From positions 2,805,001 through 2,869,000 of the forward strand of contig OZ023182.1 of assembly GCA_963995505.1 (NCBI GenBank): 64,000 nt of DNA, read 5' to 3'. Shown in pieces: positions 1 through 9,275 of this stretch (its first letter is position 1; each line of letters starts with the position of its first letter). The stretch comes from Hypericum androsaemum. Lineage: Eukaryota; Streptophyta; Magnoliopsida; Malpighiales; Hypericaceae. The notes below the pieces were generated by a model. The model did no database searches and was not told the DNA's origin. It was given only the letters and a program-made list of their open reading frames with translations. A program made the position numbers and the translations under genes.

Positions 1-400
1 ATGGAAATCGTAGGACATTAGTCTGTCTATCATTGATGCCATATCATTCTTTCCCTTTCTCTGTCCCGACAGAGATTATAATTGCAGGCCATAAACAGAT
101 TTCTAATGTTAGTAAACTGGTAATTGATGAGAAATTAGAATCTACCCTAATGTTATGGAGCAAAATCTCTTGGCCAGCTAGACGAGTCGATCAGGATCGT
201 TGATTCCCGGTCAACGACAGTTAGCATCTCTACATCTACTTTTCTAGCTATTTTGGAAACAAAAGCTTCGAGGCTCATCAGATTTGGCAACTGGTTTTTA
301 ATCATATCGAGTCCCAGAAATTCACTCCCTACCATCCAATCTTGACCCATCTAAAAGTTGGCAAACAATCACCATTCTTATTGTAGTACTCATGTTTCCT

Positions 401-407
401 TATAAAT
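401..407 (+). promoter_or_regulatory. Probable TATA box of the FLA gene
   Basis: The sequence TATAAAT lies about 95 bp upstream of the FLA start codon at 502, a usual distance for a plant TATA box followed by a short 5' leader. Placement rests on sequence and spacing only. Confidence 0.5.
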
Positions 408-501
408 TAGCCGTGGCTAGTCTCCTACCTGCAGGGTTCGATCATCTCCATGCCTCATTTGGTCTTGTAGAACCCCTCCCGTCTTTTCGAATAGAAGAAC
501 C

Positions 502-1347
502 ATGGATTCAAAGGCATCTTGTATCGTGCTCCTTGCACTTTCCTGCCTGTTATCCGCCTCTAACGCCTTCAACATCACGAAGATCCTCGCAAACTACCCC
601 GATTTCTCCACCTTCAATGGCCTCCTCGCCTCGTCGGGCCTCGCCGAGGAGATCAACTCTCGCCGGACAATCACCGTCCTCGCTGTTTCCAACAGCGCGG
701 TTGGCTCAGTCTCCGGGAAGGATCTTAGCGTCGTGAAGCGCATCCTCAGCACGCACGTCATCCTGGACTACTACGACACCCTGAAGCTATCTAAGCTCAA
801 AGAGAGGAGCACGATCCTGACCACATTGTACCAGGCGTCCGGAGTGGCTGACGACCAACAGGGTTTCTTGAACTGCACGAAATCAGCAAACGGCATCGTT
901 TTCGGATCAGCGATGAAAGAAGCCCCCCTGACCTCGTCCCTGATCGGCAGCGTCATGTCTCAGCCCTACAACATCTCCGTCCTCCAAGTCAGCAGCGTGA
1001 TCGAGGCCCCCGGGATCGAGTCCATGTCCCCACCACCGCCCCCAGCCACGCCAGCCCCCAAGCAAGCCCCTGCTCCTGCTGCAGCCACTCCTACTCCTTC
1101 GGAGGCTCCCGCGCCTTCGGACGATGATGCAGCATCGCCAAGCGAGGCTGACGCCCCAAGCGACGACGCTGCCACGCCAAGCGAGGCCCCCGCACCCGAG
1201 GAGGCCGCGGACTCGCCCGCCAGCTCGCCTGCCGATGCTGACTCCGATGAAGCCGACGCTGACGCTCCCAGCAGCGGCTCCTCGCGCCTTGTCGCCGGAG
1301 CTGGCCTGGCAGTTGCTGGGTTGGTTGCTACTGTGTTGGGATTCTAA
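502..1347 (+). CDS. FLA: Fasciclin-like arabinogalactan protein, FLA5/FLA3/FLA14 type
   Basis: Intronless 281-residue gene for a secreted cell-surface proteoglycan core. Residues 1-22 form a signal peptide ending in SNA. Residues ~23-170 are one fasciclin domain with the conserved H1-like stretch (TITVLAVSNSAV) and the second core (LSTHVILDYYD). Residues ~175-255 are rich in Pro, Ala, Ser and Asp with many AP, SP and TP pairs, the usual sites of hydroxyproline O-glycosylation. A hydrophobic tail follows a short Ser/Gly stretch (GSSR), as in GPI-anchored proteins. The start codon sits in a good plant context (accATGGat), and an AATAAA lies at 1431-1436. Single-domain FLAs act in wall assembly and pollen or secondary-wall development. 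Its position next to an FPF1-like gene and ABC1K1 supports FLA5 orthology. GC-rich coding sequence contrasts with the AT-rich flanks. Confidence 0.93.
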   Translation: MDSKASCIVLLALSCLLSASNAFNITKILANYPDFSTFNGLLASSGLAEEINSRRTITVLAVSNSAVGSVSGKDLSVVKRILSTHVILDYYDTLKLSKLKERSTILTTLYQASGVADDQQGFLNCTKSANGIVFGSAMKEAPLTSSLIGSVMSQPYNISVLQVSSVIEAPGIESMSPPPPPATPAPKQAPAPAAATPTPSEAPAPSDDDAASPSEADAPSDDAATPSEAPAPEEAADSPASSPADADSDEADADAPSSGSSRLVAGAGLAVAGLVATVLGF

Positions 1348-1440
1348 GTTAAAAGGAGAAGAAAACAATAACGGGGTTGAGCGAAGAGGGTGTGTTGGTG
1401 TGTCTTGGAGACTTGTGGTGCTTAGAATGTAATAAATATG

Positions 1441-2004
1441 TGGAAAAAAGTCAACAGCGTTTTTTGCCGGGAATTTCTGGAGATTTAGTTTCAGACAAAA
1501 AGAAGGCGCCTAATAATTAATAAAGATGTTCTTTTATTTGATTTACGGAAGAGCGCATTGATTTACTTATTTTCCGAACGATGGGAGAGAATATCTTTGG
1601 CTGTACCTAATATCTTTGGATATAATCCTCAAAAAAAAAAATCTTTGGATATAAATTTAGAAAGTACAGTTGAATTTCATAAAATAAGATAACAGTGAGT
1701 GGTCCCTTTTGTATAAATTATAATATTGTTCGGAGATAAAGTAACCAAGAATATCTCATTTAAATATATATTTTTTATATCAGCAACCATTTTGAACATT
1801 TCAAAGTTGTAAATTTAACTAAAAGGTTTTGAATTCAAGTAATTGAGAATGTATTAATGTTAAATATTTGTTGACAAAATTTTTACTATTCAAACATAAT
1901 AACAGAGTCAAATTTTGATTAGTTGGCCCAATTAGTATCAAAAGACTAGGTAGTTTTAGCAAAAAAAATTCATCACTAGGTCTTACTCTATCTAATTTTA
2001 TTTA
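1441..2004. other. AT-rich intergenic DNA downstream of FLA
   Basis: No gene or recognisable element seen. A short stretch near 1960-2009 resembles 3655-3700 (both contain ACTCTATCTAATTTT), so it may be part of an older dispersed repeat into which the LTR element at 2010 inserted. Confidence 0.5.
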
Positions 2005-2009
2005 ACTTC

Positions 2010-2288
2010 TGATGGAGATAAAAAAGGATATTAGTTGTAGTCATTATCTATAATTTTATGGTTATTATTATCTATAGTTTTACGATTATTATTAAGAATT
2101 TGATTTTTAGTATGTAATAGGTTTGTTTTGTTTATTTATAAATATGAACTATTGTCTATTGTTTTGGGCAGTTGAACTGATTATAAAATTTAGAATTTTC
2201 CTACTTATCTTGTCTTTCCCAATTATTCTCTTGCGAGTCTACGAAACAAGTCACTATTGTTCTTGTCTATATGCTCTCTGCTGTATCA
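2010..2288 (+). repeat. 5' LTR of the short LTR element
   Basis: Direct repeat of 3012-3298, TG...CA termini, bordered outside by the duplicated target ACTTC and inside by the primer-binding site. Confidence 0.85.
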
Positions 2289-2323
2289 GTTGGTATCAGT
2301 GACCAGCCATACGCTCTTGTAAG

Positions 2324-2860
2324 ATGTCGCCGAAACAGGACATACACAAAGAGGCGGCCAGCCGCAATCACCTTGAGCACCGCATGGATGCTATAGAAGA
2401 ACAAATGAACGAGGTACTAACTTTGGTTCGTTCGCTAGGTACCACGGCAACGGGTACTGCCCCGCACCATCCCAACGTTGCACCACCACCTATCATCGAG
2501 CACATGGAGTCAAATGACGAGGTTACCATGGACAACCTCTGGGCACCGCTTGTGCCAACCGATCAAATTTCTTCCGCCGATGAAGACGCTGATTACTTAT
2601 TTGGTCCACCAATTTATGACTGCTACCTTGGTGAGGAGGACAAGGTTAAGGAAGTTATTGCCGGTGAGTTGCTGGATGTGCCTTTACCTCAGGTTGTCCA
2701 GGATTATGAGATCGAGTATGTCGAGCATATTGACTTTCTCGGAGTTATTAAGTTCGCATATGTTGAGAGTTTTTCATTGTTGAACTTGTGGAACAGTCTC
2801 AAGGATGATGAAATATCTGTCCGAAATAGTAAGTTCGTGGTTTTTCACGTGAATATTTAA
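2324..2860 (+). CDS. Intact 178-residue ORF inside the short LTR element, function unknown
   Basis: The only long reading frame between the two LTRs, starting 36 bp after the 5' LTR. The N-terminus is charged and probably coiled (HLEHRMDAIEEQMNEVLTLV), as in leader regions of plant Gypsy gag genes. The middle is acidic. No CCHC knuckle, protease motif or RT motif is present. The frame is open end to end even though the element is otherwise gutted. It could be a truncated gag leader fused to polyprotein tail sequence by internal deletion. No wider function is recognised. Confidence 0.5.
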   Translation: MSPKQDIHKEAASRNHLEHRMDAIEEQMNEVLTLVRSLGTTATGTAPHHPNVAPPPIIEHMESNDEVTMDNLWAPLVPTDQISSADEDADYLFGPPIYDCYLGEEDKVKEVIAGELLDVPLPQVVQDYEIEYVEHIDFLGVIKFAYVESFSLLNLWNSLKDDEISVRNSKFVVFHVNI

Positions 2861-3011
2861 GGTTCTAAGATTTTTAAATATTTGTTCTGTTGGGATGGGA
2901 GATAACAAGTGTCAACACGTGGTTCGAAGGTATTCAAGAGTGCACGTAGAAAGATCTCAAATTGGCTGACGACACCAAATTCGAGGACGAATTTTTCCAA
3001 CTAGAGGAGAA

Positions 3012-3298
3012 TGGTGGAGATAAAAAAGGATATTAGTTGTAATCAGTATCTATAGTTTAAGGGTTATTATTATCTATAGTTTTGTGATTATTATTAAGAA
3101 TTTGATTTATAGTAGGATTTTATGTAATAGGTTTGTTTTATTTTTTTATAAATAGGACATGTATTTTCTATTATTTTGGGTAGTTGAATTGATTATAAAA
3201 TTTAGGTTTCCTTACTTGTCTTGTCTTCCCGATTATTCTCTTGCGAGTCTACGAAATAAGTCACTATCGATTTTGTCTATACGTTCTCTGCTGTATCA
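3012..3298 (+). repeat. 3' LTR of the short LTR element
   Basis: Copy of 2010-2288 with small indels, preceded by a purine-rich tract and followed by ATTTC, the partner of the ACTTC target copy. Confidence 0.85.
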
Positions 3299-3303
3299 AT
3301 TTC

Positions 3304-4223
3304 TTACTGTTTTTTATATTCTTTTAGAAGATTTTTTTTTAACGTAACATCTTACTCCATACATTTCTAAAGTAGAACAGGAACCCAAACCATGAAAAGA
3401 TAAGAAGGGAGAAGAAAAGATGGAATGGAAGGAGAGACGTAAGATGTTTTCCTGGAAAAAATAGGCACACAGTTCAGAATGGTCCCTAAACTTGAAACTT
3501 CTTGCCTATTTATACAAGAATGACTCTAAATGGGCCAATAGTCTACAATTAGAGCCCATTTGACAACTAGTCCAGTCCACGATACTTTTAACTTCCTTAT
3601 CTTAACAATTTCTTCCACCAGAATAATCTTATCCTACCAAAAAAATTCTATAAAATTTTTTATCACTAAATTTCACTCTATCTAATTTTCTTTAGCATCG
3701 CACACCTTGCATTTTCATGATAATACACCTCATCTTACCTTACCCTCATAATATTTTTATTTTGTAGTTCGAAATAAAAACAATATCCGGATCTAGATTC
3801 GGGTCCAGTTGTAGAGGGAGGGTTATAGTCATTTAAATAATTAGACGATTGAAGAAAGAATAATTGATATTGAAGAAAGAATAATTGGTTCCGGACCCAT
3901 AAAAAAACACTTGTTATAATAGTATAAGGAAAATGTAAGGTAGATAATACTACCCAGAACGGCAATCTATCCACAGCAGCAACTCAGTTCACAGAATAAA
4001 TAATTAATTTTTCTCTCATTCACATATTATCTACTATAATTTTTTATTTATATATAAATTATAATAAAATACGATAATGATTATTCCGTAAGTACAATAA
4101 GGAAAAAAATTATAATAAAATAATTAAATTATGATTAAAAATTAATTACAAAATTAGATAGAAATTAAGATTGTTCCACTTCATTCATATATTATCTACT
4201 ATAATTTTTTATTTATATATAAA
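3304..4223. other. AT-rich intergenic DNA with fragments of dispersed repeats
   Basis: No gene seen. The block 3747-3925 recurs as a direct repeat at about 6174-6320 (shared stretches include TAGACGATTGAAGAAAGAAT and CACTTGTTATAATAGTATA). The block 4012-4075 recurs at 4176-4226, and a diverged inverted copy lies near 5870-5950. These repeats bracket the tandem array at 4224-5125. Confidence 0.5.
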
Positions 4224-5125
4224 TTACGAGTATGAATTTTGGTTTGAGAATCACAACTTCTTATTCAAGAGTCTGATTGAGTTGATTCAAGTTTCTTTGC
4301 GAATGTGGGACATATATCTATAACTTTTTAGTTTATGACTTCTCCAAATTCGAAGTATAAGAATGTCAAAAATATGTTTGAAGTCAATAGTCGAGCAAGT
4401 TACGAGTACAAATTTTGATTTGGGAGCCACAACTTCTTATTCCGGAGCCACAACTTCTTATTCCAGAGTCCAATTGAGTTGATTTAAGTTGTTTTGTGAA
4501 GGTGGGATATATGTCTACAAATTTTTAATTTACAACTTCTCCAAATTTGAAGTATAAGAATGTTAAAAATATGTTTGAAGTCAATAGTCGAGCGAGTTAC
4601 GAGTACGAGTTTTGATTTGGAAGCCACAACCTCTTATTATGAAGTCCAATTAAGTTGATTCAAGTTGCTTTGTGAAGGTGGGATATATATCTAAAACTTT
4701 TTAATTTATAACTTCTCCAAATTCGAAGTATAAGAACGTCAAAAATATATTTGAAGTTAATAGTCGAGCGAGTTATGAGTATGAGTTTCGATTTGGGAGG
4801 CACAACATCTTATTCCGGAGTCCAATTGAGTTGATTCAACTTGCTTTGTGAAGATGAGACATATATTTACAACTTTTTAATTTATGACTTCTCCAAATTC
4901 GAAGTATAAGAATGTCAAAAATATATTTGAAGTCAATAGTCGAGCGAGTTACGAGTACGAGTTTCGATTTGGGATCCACAACTTCTTATTCCGGAGTCCA
5001 ATTGAGTTGATTCAAGTTGCTTAGTGAAGGTGTGACATATATCTACAACTTTTTAGTTTATGACTTCTCCGAATTCGAAGTGTAAGAATGTCAAAAATAT
5101 ATTTGATATTAATATTCGAACAATT
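4224..5125 (+). repeat. Tandem array, five ~175-bp units
   Basis: Units begin with TTACGAG or TTATGAG at about 4224, 4400, 4597, 4772 and 4949. Spacings are 176, 197, 175 and 177 bp; the longer unit carries a ~20-bp internal duplication of a CACAACTTCTTATTC segment. Each unit contains a conserved CACAACTTCTTATT block, a GAGTTGATTCAAGTTG block and a GACTTCTCCAAATTCGAAG block. Two further units lie in inverse orientation at 44896-45245. No coding potential is evident. Confidence 0.85.
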
Positions 5126-6784
5126 TAGTTATGTCAAAAATTGGAATACAAATTGTGAATCAAAATATGTCAATATTGGGCTCTATTTTTTTTATAGATA
5201 TTTAATTTTTTTTAATTTTTGTTAAAAATAACTTCAATTTTTATAACTACACAAATATTATCCAAAAAATCTATTTTTTACGAATAATATTATGTCAAGT
5301 GGAACTAAATAGAAAAAGTTAAAAAAAATTGACGTGGCAAAAATTGGCGCGCGCGAGCTACGATCGGCTGACCGCACTCGCGTGGCCAATCCTCCCACTT
5401 TCTTAGCTAATATATATATAGTCTAAGACCAGCTGCACCCGTGCTCCCAGGAGCGGGCCGGGCTGCCAGGTGGAAAAAAACAAGTAAAAATTATTAAAAA
5501 CTGAATTAAACAATGGGGTCGAGCTGCGCTCCCGAGAGGTTGACAGGCCTCTGACTTGCAGTCTCGACCCCCAATAGTTTAATATATATTTTTTCAATCT
5601 TCTTTAGTTATAATTGGTACAATATTATTCGAGATATTATTTGTGTGGTTATAAAAATTAAAAATAAATAATATGAAAATTCTTATAAAAATTGTAATCT
5701 TAACTTTGTTACTATAAATAGAGTCCAATGTTAATATATTTTCCCACACAAATCTAAAATTCGGCAATCGTACTTAATTATGTAATTTACATATTTCATA
5801 TTTGTAATTTATCATTTAAAAATCTATTTATAGTTTGATTTATTTTTTTCCTTGTTATAATAACAGAATATTCATTTTCGTATATTTATTATAATTTATA
5901 TATAAACAAAAAATGATAATAAATAATACATGGATGAAAGAGAAATTATTTATTTATTCCCTGGCCTAGGTTGGGGTGGGTTGTGGGTGTAGGTAAGAAA
6001 ATATTTAATTGAGTTGGGTTGGGTGTGTATGAGAGAAAAATTAATTATTTATTTCGTAACCTAAGTTGGGATGGATTGCGGGTGTGGGTAGTCTAATGAC
6101 TAGGTTAAAAAAAATGACGACAAAAATCTAATTATAAAAATAGAAAAAAAATTTATATTAGTATCATATGGTTTGCACATTTTATTTTGTAGTTAGAGAT
6201 ACATACAATATCCGAATCCACTTCTAGAGGGAGAGTTATAATCATCTAAATAATTAGACGATTGAAGAAAGAATATTTGGTTATGGACCCAACAAAAACA
6301 CTTGTTATAATAGTATACTAGTAAATATGCATGTGCAATGCGAATGCTGTTTTGTTTTAAAATATGCAAAATATCAAAATTCTGAAATTTACAGGTTGTC
6401 CAAGATAATCAAACTCGGTAAACCCGATTGTTCAAAGAAAGACATTAGTTAAAATTAAATAAAATATTAGTTAAAAATTAAATACCAAAACGAAATTAAA
6501 AAATTAAAACTCCACCGATTTCTACATGGATTTTCTTTTCCTGCCCTTGCTCGGAACTCTTAATATATATATAGTATTATTATATTATATATAGATTAAG
6601 AATTACGCCACAGCTTCTTTTTAGTCGGTCAGGAAAGGAACACCACTAAGTTGTGATTTATTCAACCTTAATAAAAAATTTGAACAATTTGTGTAAATAT
6701 TTATTTATAGAATTTTACCACCTATCAAAGTTTATATATATCTCTAAAAAAAATTTCTCTCTCTCTTGCACACCAATCACGCTC
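5126..6784. other. AT-rich intergenic DNA
   Basis: No gene seen. It contains the second copy (~6174-6320) of the direct repeat at 3747-3925. A stretch at 6105-6180 is related to 8810-8875, probably fragments of one older TIR-element family (both contain ACAAAAATCTAATT). A small GC-rich island at 5340-5560 has no recognisable content. Confidence 0.45.
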
Positions 6785-6792
6785 CCAACCTC

Positions 6793-7714
6793 GGGATTTT
6801 TTCTCAAATAGGTGAAAAATATACATATTTTCCCTGTATAGGTAAAAAGTTATACATATTCTCAAAATAGGTCGAAAGATTTTTTAATATTAAATTTTTT
6901 TGAAGAAGGCGCCCTCTCCAAATGGCGCCTCGACTGCAACTTGTCGGGAAACTAGATTTTAAAAAAAAAATTAGTGGAGGCGCCAACCTATTAGGGCGCC
7001 TCCAAAAAAAAATTTTGGATTCAAAAAAAATTTTGGTCGTAGAATAAATAAAGAGATGCCGAGCAATTAAAAGTGGCCGAATTTATTGAAATTTATTTTT
7101 TTGCAAATTATGGATAAACTTGATTCAATTCGTAAATTTATCCCAATACTTTGATCTGAATTTATCAAAATATACTTACATTTTTACTTGCAGTAGTATA
7201 AAATAATACAAATAAGCTAAGTGGACAACAATTAAAAAAAAATCAAAGTGGAGGCGCCACCCAACTAGGGCGCCTCCACTTTGATTTTTTTTTTTGTATT
7301 ATTTTATACTACTACAAGTAAAAATATAAGTATATTTTGATAAATTCAGATCAAAGTATTGGGATAAATTTAAGAATTGAATCAAGTTTATCCATAATTT
7401 GCAAAAAAATAAATTTCAATAAATTCGGCCACTTTTAATTGCTCGGTATCTCTTTATTTATTCTACGACCAAATATTTTTTTTAGGAATCAAAAATTTTT
7501 TTTTTGGAGGCGCCAACCTATTAGGGCGCCTCCACTAATTTTTTTTTAAATCTAGTTTTCCGACAAGCTGCAGTCGAGGCGCCATTTGGAGAGGGCGCCT
7601 TCTTCAAAATTTTTTAATATTAAAAAATCTTTCGACCTATTTTGGAAATATGTATAACTTTTTATCTATATAGGGAAAATATATATATTTTTTACCTATT
7701 TGAGAAAAAATCCC
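6793..7714. mobile_element. Palindromic (foldback) MULE-type element, 922 bp
   Basis: Almost the whole element is one inverted repeat with arms of roughly 450 bp meeting near 7250. The termini are GGGATTTTTTCTCAAATAGG and its complement. An 8-bp target duplication CCAACCTC flanks it (6785-6792 and 7715-7722). Small GGCGCC-containing palindromes recur in each arm at about 6909, 6976, 7252, 7507 and 7574. No transposase frame exists. Long arms, terminal G and an 8-9-bp duplication fit Mutator-like elements; hAT (8-bp duplication) is the alternative. A transcript through it would fold into one long hairpin. Confidence 0.85.
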
Positions 7715-7722
7715 CCAACCTC

Positions 7723-8237
7723 CTCCTCGAGTCCTCCTCCCCTCCTCTCTTTCTCCTTGTAATAAAAGCAGAGCACCCAAACCAAACCCCATTAAACAAA
7801 TAAAGGGAAAGAAGAAAGAACCCATCCTTACATAAAATAACCTCCTCAAGTTGCTTCCTTTTTGTTGTTTCTTCTGAGAAAGAAAAATAAAAACCCAAAA
7901 TGAAGTTGGGAATCTGATTCCAAACCCCACCTTCTCCTCCTCCTCCTCTTCCAGGATTTGGAACCCAAGGAAGGGGGAGAATGGCTGGCTCGGGTGGCGG
8001 AGTAACTCCCGGTGGCCCCTGAGTACCACCCAACCATTGAGGAGTTCCAGGACCCGATCCCACGGAGAAGGGGGCTCTGCGGGCCCCCTGCGGAAGGGCG
8101 AGGGTGTGGGCAACACGGTGGCGGAGGCCGAGTGGAATATGCGCGGGATGTCGAGGGCAAATGGGTCCTTGTTGAGGTTCACGAAGGAGGAGATCCCCGG
8201 GGTTACCTCTCCGATGGTGTACTCAATATTTAAGTGA
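7723..8237 (+). pseudogene. Broken 5' fragment of a REF6/ELF6-type JmjC histone demethylase gene
   Basis: A CT-rich, UTR-like stretch is followed by ATG at 7981. Around 8006-8060 one frame reads LPVAPEYHPTIEEFQDPI, the JmjN start typical of REF6-type H3K27 demethylases. A different frame at about 8100-8230 reads WNMRGMSRANGSLLRF and then KEEIPGVTSPMVY, which is the start of the JmjC domain. The several hundred residues that normally separate these are missing. An in-frame TAA at 8003-8005 lies upstream and the two parts are in different frames. The downstream metal-binding core of JmjC is absent. The palindromic MULE at 6793-7714 is inserted in the leader region, 267 bp upstream of the ATG. 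It is a decayed or partially duplicated gene, not a functional enzyme. Confidence 0.75.
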
Positions 8238-8350
8238 AAGGGGTAATATTGACATTTATGGGGTGTCACAAAACCAAAAACGAATGTTTACATTATTTAA
8301 GTAAGATAAGAAAAATGTAAGGTAGATAATGACCACGTTCAAATAAGAAT

Positions 8351-8799
8351 TATGGTTTTAAAATCCGGCCCGGAGCTACGAGCCGAAATTTTTACCGTTT
8401 TTTGGATCTATCGGTCGGACCGGTCGAACCATCGGTCGGATCAAAAAATTTATTTTTAAATATTTTAAATAATATATATATGTAAGTTAAAATATACTTA
8501 TTTTCATACAAAAAATAGACTTAATTTTTTATCTCTCCACTCTATAAATCTACTTATTTATTTATTTATTACTTTATAAATTTGTCAAATTTATTTTTTT
8601 CTTCGAAAACCACAAAAAAAAGTCAATTTTATCAATTTTTGTACTAACTGGGTTCGACCGGTCAGGATGGCCCTCAAAATCGGCAAGTCCGACCAAATTT
8701 GGTCCGGTTAGTACAGACACCGGTCAAAAACTTAAAAATGACCCGATCTTGTGCCTGTTTCGCAGTCCAACCGGTCGGACTGCATTTTTTAAAACCATG
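8351..8799. mobile_element. hAT-type MITE, copy 1 of a ~440-bp family
   Basis: Terminal inverted repeats YATGGTTTTAAAA and its complement, with a perfect 8-bp target duplication ATAAGAAT at 8343-8350 and 8800-8807. The subterminal regions are crowded with CCGGTC/GACCGG motifs and the centre is AT-rich. The same design recurs at 46689-47121 and 56011-56448. No coding capacity. Confidence 0.85.
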
Positions 8800-8807
8800 A
8801 TAAGAAT

Positions 8808-9266
8808 GACCACAAAAATCTAATTCTAAAAAATAGGAAAAACTCTACACTAGTACCATGTGGTTTGTGTGTTTTTCACAGATAGGTATGTGGTTTAAAA
8901 CTCATCAAAAAAAATTTAGGTTTTTATGGACCCATCAGTTAAAGGCTCAGATAGCTCCCCGAGCCTATTCAAAGTCTATTGCGCTCGCCATGTCGAAAAC
9001 GACGTCGTTTTTAATCCTATGTGACAAACTACGTAGAATCAAATCTTTACCCAGAAATACTGACAAGTCGAATAATATTCAAAATAATACTCCATTTTAT
9101 TATATTTTTTTCAAACACCCCCATCCAACTTCATCTTCCCCTCCTCCTTCCCCCAACTCTTTCTCGTTTTCTCTCTCTTGGAAACGCACACGAGAGGGAC
9201 CGAAAGGGTGGAAATTTCCAAGTGTCCGCGTGGGGAAGCATCTGGAATGTGTGCTGCGTTATGCGA
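8808..9266. other. Intergenic DNA with a MULE-TIR-like stretch
   Basis: No gene seen. The stretch from about 8840 (reading CTAGTACCATGTGGTTTGTG) resembles the terminal repeats of MULE-type elements, like those at 51849, but no partner end was found. Confidence 0.35.
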
Positions 9267-9275
9267 TAAGTTTAT

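Larger units (their letters stand above)
2010..3298 (+). mobile_element. Short non-autonomous LTR retrotransposon, deletion derivative of a Ty3/Gypsy-type element
   Basis: Two direct LTRs bound this 1.29-kb element: 2010-2288 (279 bp) and 3012-3298 (287 bp). Both start TGRTGGAGATAAAA and end CTGTATCA. Flanking 5-bp sequences are ACTTC (2005-2009) and ATTTC (3299-3303), a target-site duplication with one change. A primer-binding site complementary to initiator-Met tRNA (TTGGTATCAGTGACC) directly follows the 5' LTR, and a purine-rich tract (AGAGGAGAA) precedes the 3' LTR. The stretch encoding the acidic FEDEFFQLEE just before the 3' LTR resembles the end of the polyprotein in plant Ty3/Gypsy elements, which is my basis for the assignment. 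Protease, RT, RNase H and integrase are all absent, so it must be mobilised in trans if at all. Size is near the TRIM class. Confidence 0.85.

Noticed and set aside
907..1368. Long open frame antisense to FLA
   Set aside because: Shadow of the GC-rich, repetitive Pro/Ala coding strand; the sense frame encodes a complete FLA.
4224..5125. CRISPR-like array
   Set aside because: Units are ~175 bp, diverged along their whole length and without unique spacers; this is a tandem repeat in plant DNA.
8012..8233. 73-codon open frame as a complete small gene
   Set aside because: It begins with GTG, joins a JmjN motif to unrelated residues by a frame change, and is better explained as a broken REF6-like fragment.
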